From positions 52,987-116,986 of the forward strand of contig NZ_JXYP01000001.1 of assembly GCF_000964005.1 (NCBI RefSeq): a stretch of DNA of 64,000 bases, read 5' to 3'. The position numbers and the translations under genes are program-made. Shown here piece after piece: positions 33,040 to 42,130 of this stretch. The notes beneath the pieces were generated by a model that did not search any database, was not told the DNA's origin, and saw only the letters and a program-made list of their open reading frames with translations. The stretch is from Williamsia herbipolensis (GTDB lineage Bacteria; Actinomycetota; Actinomycetes; Mycobacteriales; Mycobacteriaceae). Each line of letters begins with the position of its first letter. The first letter of the stretch is position 1.

Positions 33040-33312
33040 TCAGCGCGCGACCTTGCGACGTCCGGTGATCGAGACGTAGGCGAAGATCAGCACCGCGGCG
33101 ACGATGATGCCGACGATGAACGGCACGACCTTCCAGCCGCCGTTGTCGTTGCTGTAGCCGAACTGGTAGGTGAGCCACGATCCGATGAGGGCTCCGAGGA
33201 TGCCGAGAACGATCGTCATGATGACGCCGATGTTCTGTTTTCCGGGCAACACGAGACGGGCGAGGGCGCCGATGATGAGTCCGCCGATGACGGCGGAGAT
33301 GACAGTCCACAT
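33040..33312 (-). CDS. GlsB/YeaQ/YmgE-family stress membrane protein
   Basis: 90 residues with three membrane helices and the family's 'GGLIIGALARLVLPGKQNIG' start, 'GILGALIGSWL' and a basic end ('ITGRRKVAR'). It is a small inner-membrane protein of the transglycosylase-associated (PF04226) family, often induced by acid or other stress; its molecular function is unknown. Single gene. Confidence 0.9.
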   Translation of the reverse strand: MWTVISAVIGGLIIGALARLVLPGKQNIGVIMTIVLGILGALIGSWLTYQFGYSNDNGGWKVVPFIVGIIVAAVLIFAYVSITGRRKVAR

Positions 33313-33608
33313 GGTGAGCTCCTTCGAGATTCGCGACGGTCGGACGTGCCGACCGCGGCGAGGAAGGGGATCTCACTGTTGAACGCCCCGAGAGACTTCG
33401 TATTTCGTGTGCACCTCGGTGTAGCACCGCGCGACGGTCGAAGGCGCGTCATCCGCGCGGGTGACGCACAACCGTGTCGATACCTCGAAGTAGGTCACGA
33501 ACGTATATCGACCTATGGTCGGCGGTCCCCGCGGTAAATTCGGACATCGTTCATCGACCGCAGGCATAGTGGGGGAGCCCCCATCACGCCACCGTCGCGA
33601 GGACCGAG

Positions 33609-34568
33609 ATGACCGAGTTCAAGCAGTACATCGCCGAAGAGATCGCCATCGACCACGCCGACGGCATGTTCGGACGTCGCGAGGCGATGCGACGCCTCGG
33701 GCTGCTGGGACTCTCGGCCACCGCCGCGACGGCGGTGCTCGCCGCCTGCAGCACCGACGGCAGCGACTCGGCCACCGCCTCGGCGACCTCCTCGGACACC
33801 GCATCGGGCAACGCCTCGGCAGCGACACCCAACGCCGCGGGCACGTCGTCCTCGCTCACCGCCGGTGCGCCCGGGATGTCGACCGCCGTCGCGACCGCAC
33901 CGATCACCTTCGCCGGGCCCAGCGGCACCCTGCAGGGCGCATTCGCCGCGGCCGCCGATCCCCGAGGCGCCGTGCTCGTCATCCACGAGAACAAGGGCCT
34001 CACCGACCACATCCGCACGATCGCCGGCCGCCTCGCCGGCGCCGGGTACTCGTCGCTGGCCATCGACCTGCTCTCCGAGGAGGGCGGCACCGGCACCTTC
34101 GCCGACCCCGCGCGGGCGACCGCGGCGCTCGGCAACGTGCCGCAGGCCCGATTCGTGGCCGACATGAAGGCCGGCATCGCCGAACTCGCCCAGCGGGTCC
34201 CGGGGAAGAAGATCGGCGTCATCGGGTTCTGCTTCGGCGGGGGACAGGTGTGGTCGCTGCTGGCCTCGGGCGACACCGACATCGCCGCGGCCGTGCCGTT
34301 CTACGGTCCGCTGCCCGAGGGTGCGGACTTCGCCGGGTCGAAGCAGGCCGCGGTGCTGGCGATCTACGCGGGTCTCGACCAGCGCGTCAACGCATCCCGC
34401 CCGCAGGCCGAGGCGGCCCTGAAGGCCGCCGGACTCGTCAACCAGATCGAGACCGTTCCCGACGTCGACCACGCCTTCTTCAACGACACCGGCACGCGCT
34501 ACAAGCCCGAGGCCGCGGCGAAGGTCTACGGCCAGGTGCTCGACTGGTTCGGCCGCTACCTCGGCTGA
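33609..34568 (+). CDS. dienelactone-hydrolase-family lipoprotein
   Basis: A 319-residue exported protein. 'GRREAMRRLGLLGLSATAAT' followed by 'AVLAACSTD' is a twin-arginine-like signal ending in a lipobox (Cys at about residue 47); a Ser/Thr/Ala linker follows. The alpha/beta hydrolase has 'IHENKGLTDHIR', the nucleophile Cys in 'IGFCFGGGQ', Asp in 'YAGLDQRVN' and His in 'DVDHAFFND', the Cys-Asp-His triad of dienelactone hydrolases. It acts on an unknown ester or lactone outside the membrane. Convergent 13-base overlap with the DoxX gene. Confidence 0.88.
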   Translation: MTEFKQYIAEEIAIDHADGMFGRREAMRRLGLLGLSATAATAVLAACSTDGSDSATASATSSDTASGNASAATPNAAGTSSSLTAGAPGMSTAVATAPITFAGPSGTLQGAFAAAADPRGAVLVIHENKGLTDHIRTIAGRLAGAGYSSLAIDLLSEEGGTGTFADPARATAALGNVPQARFVADMKAGIAELAQRVPGKKIGVIGFCFGGGQVWSLLASGDTDIAAAVPFYGPLPEGADFAGSKQAAVLAIYAGLDQRVNASRPQAEAALKAAGLVNQIETVPDVDHAFFNDTGTRYKPEAAAKVYGQVLDWFGRYLG

Positions 34569-34996
34569 GGAGACCGCGCCCGCAGGGCCGCGAACGCGCC
34601 GGTGCACCACAACGCCCACGCGATGAGCAGGGGTTGGAAGAACAGTCGGATGAGTCGCGCGGAGTCGGTGTCGAGGCCGAACGCGTCGGTCCCGGTCACG
34701 TACTGCGAGATGTTGCCGGGGAACACGGCCAGGAAGAACGCGGCGACGATCCACCCGACGATCGCCTTGTGGCGGTACAGAGCGACCAGGGCCACGCCCA
34801 GCACGATCTCGACGACACCCGAGGCGAGCACCACGAGATCCTTGTCGAGCGGCACCCAGTCGGGGACCTGCGCCTGGAAGGTGTCGCGGGCGAAGAACAG
34901 GTGCGCGGTGCCGGCGAAGACGAGGAATCCGCCGAGCAGGCCGCGTGCGGCGTTGCGCGGCCACGAGCGGGTCGGGGCCTCTCGGGTGGTGGTCAC
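34556..34996 (-). CDS. DoxX-family membrane protein
   Basis: 146 residues, four helices: 'NAARGLLGGFLVFAGTAHLFF', 'LVVLASGVVEIVLGVALVAL', 'AIVGWIVAAFFLAVFPGNI' and 'LIRLFFQPLLIAWALWCTG' (parts quoted). The pattern G.l...G..Hl, then a G..Ei..G, is DoxX-like; these proteins are linked to thiosulfate or redox stress but their activity is unclear. GTG start at 34996. Divergent from the esterase at 35092 with an inverted repeat between them. Confidence 0.75.
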   Translation of the reverse strand: MTTTREAPTRSWPRNAARGLLGGFLVFAGTAHLFFARDTFQAQVPDWVPLDKDLVVLASGVVEIVLGVALVALYRHKAIVGWIVAAFFLAVFPGNISQYVTGTDAFGLDTDSARLIRLFFQPLLIAWALWCTGAFAALRARSPQPR

Positions 34997-35065
34997 CTTC
35001 ACGATCGTGCCCGAACGCGGCCACGATCGGTGGGCGACGACCACGTCACATGTCCCGGACAACTT

Positions 35066-35085
35066 CAGTGCACAGTCGTACACTG
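35066..35085. promoter_or_regulatory. inverted repeat upstream of the esterase gene
   Basis: CAGTG-N10-CACTG lies 7 bases before the ATG at 35092 and 70 bases before the divergent DoxX start. It could be a repressor site; no regulator gene is adjacent. Confidence 0.3.
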
Positions 35086-35091
35086 AGCCCC

Positions 35092-36408
35092 ATGGACGAT
35101 CTGGCTCAGCAGCGGCGCACCGAGGTCCGTGAGCTCTCCCGACTCGCGTTGGCCGAACTCGGCGACGCCACCGCCGGCATCGCGAAGGTCCACTCGGCCT
35201 TCTCCGAACACATCTTCGCCGGGCTGCGCCTGGGCCTGGGTGACTTCGTCACGCCGTCGAAGATCCTCCACGACTCGATCGCGGCCGGCACGTACTCGGT
35301 GATCACCGCGGTGTGTGACACCGCGTCGGAGATCGCCGGGCAGACCGCCGACGGGTGGGGACGCCCGCCGTCGCAGACCTCGAAGGGCGCGTTCGCGATC
35401 GCCGCGGTCAACGGCCTCATCGGCGACCACCTCGACGCGCAGGGCAGCCCGCTCGCCGAGGGCATGACGATCCGTGTCGACGGCGTCCCGATCGCCCCGA
35501 CCCGCGGGGACCTGGCCGAGGCGTTCCCGCGGGCCACCGGCCGCATCGTCGTGTTCCTCCACGGACTGATGGAGACCGAACTCGCCTGGCGGATCGGCGG
35601 TCGGCCCACCTACGGGCAGCGCCTCGGCGACGACCTCGCCGCCACCGAGGTCCAGGTCCGGTTCAACACCGGTCGCCACATCTCCGAGAACGGTCGCGAA
35701 CTCGACGACCTGCTGTCGGAGGTGGTGGCGAACTGGCCGTTGCCCGTCGACGAGATCGCGCTCGTCGGCCACTCCATGGGCGGACTCGTGGTGCGCAGCG
35801 GTTGCTTCCGCGCCGCGACCGACGGTCACGAGTGGGTGACGCGGGTCCGTCACGTCGTGTCGCTGGGGACCCCGCACCTCGGTGCCCCGATGGCGCGGTC
35901 GGTGCACTACCTCTCCGCGGCGCTGGACAAGCTGCCCGAGTCGCGGCCGTTCGCGCGGTTGCTGCGTCGCCGCAGCGCAGGCGTGCGCGACCTCTTCCAC
36001 GGATCGCTGGTCGACGAGGACTGGTCGGGACGCGACCTCGACGCGCTGCGGGTCGCGGCCGTACAGGAGGTCCCGCTGCTCGAGGGCGCCACCCACTGCT
36101 TCGTCTCGGCGTCGGTGACCCGCAACCCACGCCACCCGCTCGGTCGCATCATCGGTGACGGCCTGGTGCTGGTGCCCAGCGCCAACGGTCGCGACAAGAA
36201 GCGCCACATCGGTTTCCGTGACGAGGACGGCTTCGCGATCACCGCGGCGAACCACTTCACCCTGCTCAACCACGACGAGGTCTACGACTGGCTGCTCGCC
36301 CGCCTCGACACCTCGCCGGGCACGCCGATGCCCAGGCAGCTCACCGCGGGAGCCTCCGCGGGTCCCGGCGCGGTCCGTCCGCCGTCGTCGGATCTGGGCC
36401 GCTGCTAG
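35092..36408 (+). CDS. alpha/beta-hydrolase, PGAP1-like esterase/lipase
   Basis: A 438-residue protein with a helical N-terminus of about 130 residues ('SRLALAELGDATAGIAKVHS'), then the hydrolase: oxyanion-hole 'VVFLHGLMETELAW', nucleophile 'LVGHSMGGLVVRSG', 'SLGTPHLGAPMA' (typical of PGAP1/lipase-type esterases) and a late His in 'ANHFTLLNHDEV'. Cytosolic by lack of signal. Substrate unknown; relatives occur in lipid-storing actinobacteria. Start ATG 35092 agrees with the end of the palindrome-containing leader. Confidence 0.82.
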   Translation: MDDLAQQRRTEVRELSRLALAELGDATAGIAKVHSAFSEHIFAGLRLGLGDFVTPSKILHDSIAAGTYSVITAVCDTASEIAGQTADGWGRPPSQTSKGAFAIAAVNGLIGDHLDAQGSPLAEGMTIRVDGVPIAPTRGDLAEAFPRATGRIVVFLHGLMETELAWRIGGRPTYGQRLGDDLAATEVQVRFNTGRHISENGRELDDLLSEVVANWPLPVDEIALVGHSMGGLVVRSGCFRAATDGHEWVTRVRHVVSLGTPHLGAPMARSVHYLSAALDKLPESRPFARLLRRRSAGVRDLFHGSLVDEDWSGRDLDALRVAAVQEVPLLEGATHCFVSASVTRNPRHPLGRIIGDGLVLVPSANGRDKKRHIGFRDEDGFAITAANHFTLLNHDEVYDWLLARLDTSPGTPMPRQLTAGASAGPGAVRPPSSDLGRC

Positions 36409-36415
36409 ATCTCTG

Positions 36416-36625
36416 CTAGCGGTCGAGTTCCTCGGGATTGGGCCGCGTCTGATCGGTCCACGCCGCGCCGTCGTGGAAGCGCTCGATCGACGGGTCGTGC
36501 AGATCCGGATACCACCCCTCGGGGATGGGTGGCGGTTTCTCCCGCGATGCCCGCACCAGGGCGATCACCACCCCGACGGCGACCACCACGACCACGACGA
36601 CGATCACCGTCACCAGCACACCCAT
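36416..36625 (-). CDS. small DUF2510 membrane protein
   Basis: 69 residues: one very hydrophobic helix ('LVTVIVVVVVVVAVGVVIAL') and then a DUF2510 motif ('EGWYPDLHDPSIERFHDGAAWTDQTRP' in parts), the W-Y-D-P...R-W-D-G-..W-T repeat common in actinobacterial membrane proteins. Convergent with the esterase gene 7 bases away. Function unknown. Confidence 0.75.
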   Translation of the reverse strand: MGVLVTVIVVVVVVVAVGVVIALVRASREKPPPIPEGWYPDLHDPSIERFHDGAAWTDQTRPNPEELDR

Positions 36626-36822
36626 GGCTGTGAGTATGTCCGCTCCGCGGTCCCGCGCGGGGTCGCACCGCCGAACTCGCAGGTGAACGGGGGAGTCGCG
36701 CCGGGCGTCACCGGGTGGTCTCGAACGTGCGTCGACCTCACAGCGACCGCGATGTATCCGTGATCGCTGCTGTACACATGTTAAATTCACTCGTCTGTCA
36801 CCTGATGTAGAGGAACCATTCC

Positions 36823-38304
36823 GTGCTGCGCAGAGTTCTCACGGTCGTCGTCGCCGGATGTGCACTGGCACCCATCGCCATCGGGGCCCCAGCACTCGCC
36901 GCACCGGCGCCCCGTGTGGTGTTGCCGAGTTCGGGGTGTGCCAACGACCTCCCCCAACCCCCGAGTCCGGGCAGCCCGCTGCCGCAGGTCCCGCCGCGGA
37001 TCGACTTCAATGTCCCGTACCTGAAGTTGCAGCCCGTGCCTCAGTTCGGGCCGCAGAACTCCCGGAAGCGCATCCCGTCGCAGCCGGCGCCGAAGGATCC
37101 CTGCAAGGACCCGTGCCCCGACATCACCGATCCGCCGAAGCCCGCCGCGCAGGTCCCCACCGGTTCGGGGAACATCCCCATCCCGAAGATCACCATCACC
37201 CCGCGGCCGTTCCTCACGCTGCCGGTGCCCGTGCCCGGTGGCACCCCGCCGCCGGGACAGGCCCGTCCGCCGCGCCTCATCCCCGGCACCACACCGGGAT
37301 CGGTGACGCCGAAGCTGCCCAACCCGCGCGCCGGCGGTCTGAACTACGTCGCACAGCTTACCGGCAAGGGCTCGACGAGCCGCACCGACAAGCGTTTCCA
37401 GGTCAACGGCACCGACCTCGGCATCATGTGGAAGGCCACCCCGAACAAGGTCGCCGTCGCGTTCGGCGACACCTTCGGTCGTGGGTTCCGCCCGCCGGGT
37501 GCCAACGGTGGCGACTGGCGCTCGAACACCCTCGGTTTCAGCGCCGACACGAAGCTCGCCGACGGTATGTCCATCGACACGATGGTGCAGGACAGCCGTT
37601 GTCACGCAGCCGAACTCATCGCCAGCCGCAAGGTGAACTACGCCGAGCAGACCACGATCCCGACCTCGGGTTTCGCCATCGGCAACCGGCAGTACATGAG
37701 CTACATGTCGATCAACAGCTTCACGCTGCCCGGTCAGTGGTTCACCAACTACGGCGGTCTCGCGTGGAGCGACGACGGCGGATCCACATGGACGAACTCG
37801 CAGTACGCGCGCTGGGACAACATGTTCGGGCTCGCGAACTTCCAGGTGTCGTCGATGGTCCCGCAGGGTGACTACGTCTACATGTTCGGCACCCCCAACG
37901 GTCGGCTCGGCAGCACGGGCCTGGCGCGGGTGCCCACCGCCGACGTGCTGAACAAGTCGGCCTACCAGTACTGGATCAACGGCAAGTGGGTCCCCACCAA
38001 CAACGGCGAGAACGCGTCACCCATCTTCAATGGCCCCACCGGTGAGCTGTCCGTGCGCTATGAGGAGAAGTCCGGCCTATGGCAGGCCACCTACCTCGAC
38101 GTGCTGCGCGGCGCGATCGTGTTGCGGCAGTCGAGGTCCCCGCAGGGACTGTGGTCGGAGCCGACGAACCTCATGTCGAGCGCGAGGTACCCGCAGCTCT
38201 ACGGCGGGTTCATCCACCCGTTCTCGACCGACAAGGACCTGTACTTCACGGCCACGACCTACACCTCGTACAACGTGGACCTGATGCACATCCGCACCAA
38301 CTGA
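36823..38304 (+). CDS. secreted DUF4185 protein
   Basis: A 493-residue protein with a signal peptide ('VVVAGCALAPIAIGAPALA', cut near residue 28), a Pro-rich region of about 130 residues (SPGSPLPQVPPR, PKDPCKDPCPD, PVPVPGGTPPPGQ) and then a DUF4185 domain from about residue 170 ('DLGIMWKATPNKVAVAFGDTFG', 'GGLAWSDDGGSTWTNSQYARW', 'MYMFGTPNGR'-like, 'YGGFIHPF'). DUF4185 looks like a five-bladed beta-propeller glycosidase-like fold; activity unknown here. The Pro-rich stretch may span the cell wall. GTG start with GAGGAA upstream. Confidence 0.82.
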   Translation: MLRRVLTVVVAGCALAPIAIGAPALAAPAPRVVLPSSGCANDLPQPPSPGSPLPQVPPRIDFNVPYLKLQPVPQFGPQNSRKRIPSQPAPKDPCKDPCPDITDPPKPAAQVPTGSGNIPIPKITITPRPFLTLPVPVPGGTPPPGQARPPRLIPGTTPGSVTPKLPNPRAGGLNYVAQLTGKGSTSRTDKRFQVNGTDLGIMWKATPNKVAVAFGDTFGRGFRPPGANGGDWRSNTLGFSADTKLADGMSIDTMVQDSRCHAAELIASRKVNYAEQTTIPTSGFAIGNRQYMSYMSINSFTLPGQWFTNYGGLAWSDDGGSTWTNSQYARWDNMFGLANFQVSSMVPQGDYVYMFGTPNGRLGSTGLARVPTADVLNKSAYQYWINGKWVPTNNGENASPIFNGPTGELSVRYEEKSGLWQATYLDVLRGAIVLRQSRSPQGLWSEPTNLMSSARYPQLYGGFIHPFSTDKDLYFTATTYTSYNVDLMHIRTN

Positions 38305-38326
38305 GAACGGTTCAGCCCAGAAGAAT

Positions 38327-39841
38327 TCAGCCCAGGGTCTTCTCGCCGGTGACGGTGGGCTCGGCTGTCTGCGCCTTGGCCAGTCGGGCGTTGCGACGGC
38401 CGTAGAACAGGTAGATGGCGAGCCCGAGGGCAAGCCACACCAGGAACCGTGCCCAGGTCGCGACGACGAGGTTGAGCATCAGGTAGATGCACGCCAGCGC
38501 CGAGATGATCGGGACCACCGGGCTCAGCGGAACCCGGAAGGGACGCGTCAGATCCGGCTTGGTGCGGCGCAGGATCGGCACCGCGATCGACACGATCAGG
38601 AACGCGAACAACGTGCCGATGCTGACCATCTCCGACAGGTCGGTCAGCGGCACCAGTCCGGCGAGGATCGCCACGAAGATCGTGGTGCCGATGGTGAAGC
38701 GGAACGGGGTGCCGAACCGCGGCGACGATTTCGCGACCGACTGCGGCAGCAGGCCGTCGCGGCCCAGGGCGAATCCGATACGGCTCATGGCGATGATGTC
38801 GACCAACGTGACCGAGGTGAGTCCGGCGACCGCGGCGATCGCGATGAGGGTGCCCGCCCAGCTGGCGTCGTTGGCGTCGAACGCCTTCGCGATGGGCGCA
38901 CTGGAGTCGAGGTCGGTGTACTTCACCATGCCGGTGACGACGAACGCCACCAGAACGTAGAGCGTGGTGCACAACCCGAGCACGATGAGGATCGCGCGCG
39001 GGATGCTGCGCGCGGGGTTCTTCGTCTCCTCGCTGAGGTTGGCGACGGCCTCGAAACCGGTGTAGGCGAAGAAGACCACGGCGGCGGCGGTGAAGACGCC
39101 GGAGATGCCGAACGTGGCCGGTTCGAATCCGCCGATCCACTGCAGCAGCGGCTGATCGAACGTCTTGACCTCGGTGGTCGTCTTCTCCGCGCTCGGGATG
39201 AACGGGATCAGGTTGGCCTTCTTGATGAAGAACGCGCCCACGATGATGATGAACACCGAGATCGCGACCTTCACCAGGACCAGGGTGTTGGTGACGCGCG
39301 CGGATTCCTTCACCCCGACCGCGGCGATCACGCCGAGCACCAGCACCAGGGCGACGGCGCCGACGTTCACCGTCGACTCCTCGGTGAACAGCGACGGCGG
39401 TAGGTCGAACAGGTCGGCGAGGTACCCCGACCAGCTGCGCGCGACCACCGCGGCGCCGAGGGCGAACTCGAGCACGAGGTCCCACCCGATGATCCATGCG
39501 AACACCTCGCCGAGGGTCGCGTAGGCGTAGGTGTAGGCGCTGCCCGCGGTGGGGACCGCCGAGGCGAGCTCGGCGTAGCAGAGCGCGGCGAGCATGCTCA
39601 CGACGCCGGCGATGAGGAACGAGATGACCACCGCCGGTCCCGCGTTCTCCTTGGCCTGGATGCCGGTCAGCGTGAAAATGCCGGTGCCGATCACGATTCC
39701 GACGCCGAAGCCGACGAGGTCGCGGGTGCGCAGCGACTTGCGCAGGCCGCTACCCTCGCCGTCGCCCTCACCGGCCGCGGCGTCGCGCGCGATGGCCTCG
39801 ACCGTCTTGGTCCGCAACACGCTCAGGTCTGTCATGCTCAT
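38327..39841 (-). CDS. cationic-amino-acid-transporter-type APC permease
   Basis: A 504-residue APC-superfamily protein with 12-14 helices. 'GFGVGIVIGTGIFTLTGIQA' is the first helix break that binds the substrate carboxylate; 'YAELASAVPTAGSAYTYAY', 'FAYTGFEAVANLSEETKNP' and 'MSRIGFALGRDGLLP' are the conserved blocks of the CAT (2.A.3.3) family. It probably imports basic or other amino acids with protons. Convergent with the DUF4185 gene, 22 bases apart; transcribed alone. Confidence 0.9.
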   Translation of the reverse strand: MSMTDLSVLRTKTVEAIARDAAAGEGDGEGSGLRKSLRTRDLVGFGVGIVIGTGIFTLTGIQAKENAGPAVVISFLIAGVVSMLAALCYAELASAVPTAGSAYTYAYATLGEVFAWIIGWDLVLEFALGAAVVARSWSGYLADLFDLPPSLFTEESTVNVGAVALVLVLGVIAAVGVKESARVTNTLVLVKVAISVFIIIVGAFFIKKANLIPFIPSAEKTTTEVKTFDQPLLQWIGGFEPATFGISGVFTAAAVVFFAYTGFEAVANLSEETKNPARSIPRAILIVLGLCTTLYVLVAFVVTGMVKYTDLDSSAPIAKAFDANDASWAGTLIAIAAVAGLTSVTLVDIIAMSRIGFALGRDGLLPQSVAKSSPRFGTPFRFTIGTTIFVAILAGLVPLTDLSEMVSIGTLFAFLIVSIAVPILRRTKPDLTRPFRVPLSPVVPIISALACIYLMLNLVVATWARFLVWLALGLAIYLFYGRRNARLAKAQTAEPTVTGEKTLG

Positions 39842-39935
39842 GATCTGACGCTAGCCCGGCGAGGTTTCGCCCCGACACCGAACCGCCCGTCCGATTCTCG
39901 GCGTGTCCGGTTCGCGTGCTTTCGTGGCGACGAGA

Positions 39936-40574
39936 TCAGTCCGGCGGCCGCGGCGTGAAGAGCTCGGCGGGGCGCCCGACGTCGGCGGTGGAGAACTCGC
40001 CGGTGCCCGACAGGAAGGGCAGCATGCGACGCCGGAAGGTGTCCTTGGGCAGTTCCCGGTCGGCGACGGCCTCGTGCAGGCGCCGCAGATCGAGCAGCGT
40101 GAACCGTTCGCCGAGAACGTGATCGGGGTCGGGACGGTCGGCGTACCGGGCCCGCAGGTCGTCGACGGCGTGGGCGACCATCGCGTCGTGGTCGAAGGCG
40201 AGGCGCTGTGTGGGGCGGCCGTCCACGACGGCGACGAGTCGGGTGCCCGCGGGTAATGCGGCCGCGGGGGTGACGGCGCCGTGTGCCATCGACAGCACCC
40301 ATCCGCGGTCGTCGCGATCGGGGTCGTCGTGCAGGGCGAGTTGGTGGAAGTCGAGGTCGCTCACCCCGACCTTCGTCCGCAGCGCGCGAACCGCGGCGTC
40401 GGCGAGGCGTTCGCCGGGATGCAGGAACGTCCCCGGCAGCGCGACCCCGTGGGGGCCCTCCACGGCCACGACGTGCAGACGGTCGTCGACGACGGTGAGG
40501 ACCGCGACGTCGACGGCCACCGATGGCCGCGGATGATCGGTCAGCGCCCTGCCGAGGTCGTCGCGCCACACCAT
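39936..40574 (-). CDS. nrtR: NrtR-type NUDIX-related transcriptional regulator
   Basis: A 212-residue protein: an N-terminal NUDIX fold ('SVAVDVAVLTVVDDRLHVVA', 'ALPGTFLHPGERLADAAVRAL') whose catalytic box is degenerate (R-A-L-R-T-K-V where R-E-x2-E-E is expected), then a winged-helix region ('FTLLDLRRLHEAVADREL', 'DTFRRRMLPFL'). NrtR regulators sense ADP-ribose and control NAD metabolism. The gene is divergent from an ADP-ribosylglycohydrolase and a macrodomain gene, with a strong palindrome between them, which supports this role. Confidence 0.85.
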   Translation of the reverse strand: MVWRDDLGRALTDHPRPSVAVDVAVLTVVDDRLHVVAVEGPHGVALPGTFLHPGERLADAAVRALRTKVGVSDLDFHQLALHDDPDRDDRGWVLSMAHGAVTPAAALPAGTRLVAVVDGRPTQRLAFDHDAMVAHAVDDLRARYADRPDPDHVLGERFTLLDLRRLHEAVADRELPKDTFRRRMLPFLSGTGEFSTADVGRPAELFTPRPPD

Positions 40575-40584
40575 CGCTGGACTA

Positions 40585-40614
40585 TAGCGCGATCCTGCGC
40601 TAATCTTTAGCGCA
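40585..40614. promoter_or_regulatory. NrtR operator: overlapping palindromes
   Basis: TGCGCTAA-TCT-TTAGCGCA (40596-40614) is a perfect palindrome, and an overlapping pair TAGCGC...GCGCTA (40585-40590, 40597-40602) adds a third half-site. It lies just upstream of nrtR (start 40574) and 53 bases before the glycohydrolase start, so one protein could control both directions. Confidence 0.7.
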
Positions 40615-40667
40615 GAGTTGATCTAAAGCGGATCGGACACCCGGACCGCGTCGACGAGGAGGTCGCC

Positions 40668-41598
40668 ATGCACCTGACCACCGACCAGCGCGACCGTGCG
40701 GTCGCGGCACTGATCGGCAGCGCGGCCGGCGACGCCCTGGGCGCCGGCTACGAGTTCACCCATCCGGCCGACGATGTCGTGATCGACATGATCGGCGGCG
40801 GCCCGTTCGACTGGGCGCCGGGGGACCGACGACACGTCGATGGCGATGTGCGTGGCCGAGGGGCTCGCGCCCGGTGTCGCCGACCTCGACACCATCGCCG
40901 CGGCCTTCGTGCGCTGGTACGACACCTCGCCACCCGACATCGGGAACCAGACACGATCGGTGCTGAGCCGTCGTAGTCCGTCGGCGGCGGCCATGACCGC
41001 GGCGGCCGCGGCGGTGCCCGGCCGCACCGGGGGCAACGGGTCGTTGATGCGCACCGCCCCGGTCGCGTTGGCCTTCCTCGACGACCCGGTCGGCTGTGTG
41101 CGCGCCGCCGGGGCGATCAGCGACCTCACCCACGCCGACGTGCGGGCCCGCGAGGCGTGCCAGATGTGGTCGGCCGGGATCGCGCACGGCGTGCGCACCG
41201 GTGCCCGCGACGGGGTGCGTATCTGGCTCGACGCCGCGCCCGCCGACGTCCGCGACCACTGGCACCCGCTGCTCGACGCCGCCCAGTACGGCACGCCCGC
41301 CGACTTCCCGAACAACGGCTGGGTGGTCCATGCGCTGCAGACGGCCTGGTGGGCGATCTGCGGCGCCGACGGCGATGTCGCCGCGACGCTCGAACGCTGC
41401 GTGCGCGCCGGCAACGACACCGACACCACCGCGGCCATCGCCGGCGGATTGGTCGGCGCCTGTGCCGGCACCGCGGGAATCCCCGAGGAGTGGACGCGCC
41501 TGCTCCACGGGTACCCCGGCCTGACCACCACCGACCTCGTCGCCACCGCCTACCGCATCACCGGCGCCGACACCACGCCCCCGAAGGAGACCCCATGA
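40668..41598 (+). pseudogene. ADP-ribosylglycohydrolase (DraG-like), frameshifted
   Basis: The frame from ATG 40668 encodes 'AALIGSAAGDALGAGYEF' and 'GGGPFDWAPG', the normal N-terminus of an ADP-ribosylglycohydrolase. It then shifts at 40820-40824, where the family motif W-T-D-D-T-S-M-A is expected. The rest is in another frame ('TDDTSMAMCVAEGLAPG', 'GNGSLMRTAPVAL', 'GNDTDTTAAIAGGLVGACAG') and runs to 41598. Relative to the usual 'APGEWTDDT', exactly five bases (enough for 'EW' less one) are missing. The protein would remove ADP-ribose using two metal ions bound by the TDDT and DTDTT motifs. As written it is broken. Overlaps the macrodomain gene by ATGA. Confidence 0.8.
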
Positions 41599-42116
41599 CC
41601 GTCATCGACGTCGTCCGAGGCGACATCACCACCCTCCGCAGCGACGTCATCGTCAACGCGGCCAACTCCTCTCTGCTCGGCGGAGGCGGCGTCGACGGCG
41701 CGATCCACCGTGCGGGTGGTGCCGCGATCACCGACGAATGCCGCCTGATCCGGGCGACCACGTTGCCCGACGGCCTGGCGACCGGTGCGGCGGTCGCGAC
41801 CACGGCCGGGGCGCTGCCCGCGCGGTGGGTGATCCACACCGTCGGCCCGCGCCACTCCTCCACCCACGACCGGTCGCACGTGCTGCGCCTGGCCTACGCG
41901 CGATGCCTGCTGTTGGCGCGCTCGCTGGGCGCAGAGTCGGTCGCCTTCCCGCTGATCTCCGGCGGTTCCTACGGGTGGCCGGTCGGTGACGCTGTCGCAC
42001 AGCAGGTTCGCGCGGTACGTGAGGCCGAGGTGTCGGTCGATCTGGTGAGCCTCGTCGCCTACTCGACACAGATCGAACGCCTGACCCGCACCGCCGTCGA
42101 CCGCGCCGGCCGGTAG
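41595..42116 (+). CDS. macrodomain protein (ADP-ribose/O-acetyl-ADP-ribose hydrolase)
   Basis: A 173-residue single macrodomain: 'GDITTLRSDVIVNAANSSLLGGGGVDGAIHRAGG' (in parts) with the catalytic-type Asn and 'GGGGVDG' ADP-ribose loop, 'TVGPRHSS', and 'VAFPLISGGSYGWP'. It binds ADP-ribose and probably hydrolyses O-acetyl-ADP-ribose or terminal ADP-ribose on proteins. Its ATG overlaps the glycohydrolase stop, so translation depends on a frame that is now interrupted upstream, and polar effects are possible. Confidence 0.9.
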   Translation: MTVIDVVRGDITTLRSDVIVNAANSSLLGGGGVDGAIHRAGGAAITDECRLIRATTLPDGLATGAAVATTAGALPARWVIHTVGPRHSSTHDRSHVLRLAYARCLLLARSLGAESVAFPLISGGSYGWPVGDAVAQQVRAVREAEVSVDLVSLVAYSTQIERLTRTAVDRAGR

Positions 42117-42130
42117 GGCAGAATTGAGCC

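Noticed and set aside
36787..37605. Antisense frame opposite the DUF4185 gene
   Set aside because: The plus-strand gene has a signal peptide and a recognisable domain; the antisense one has neither.
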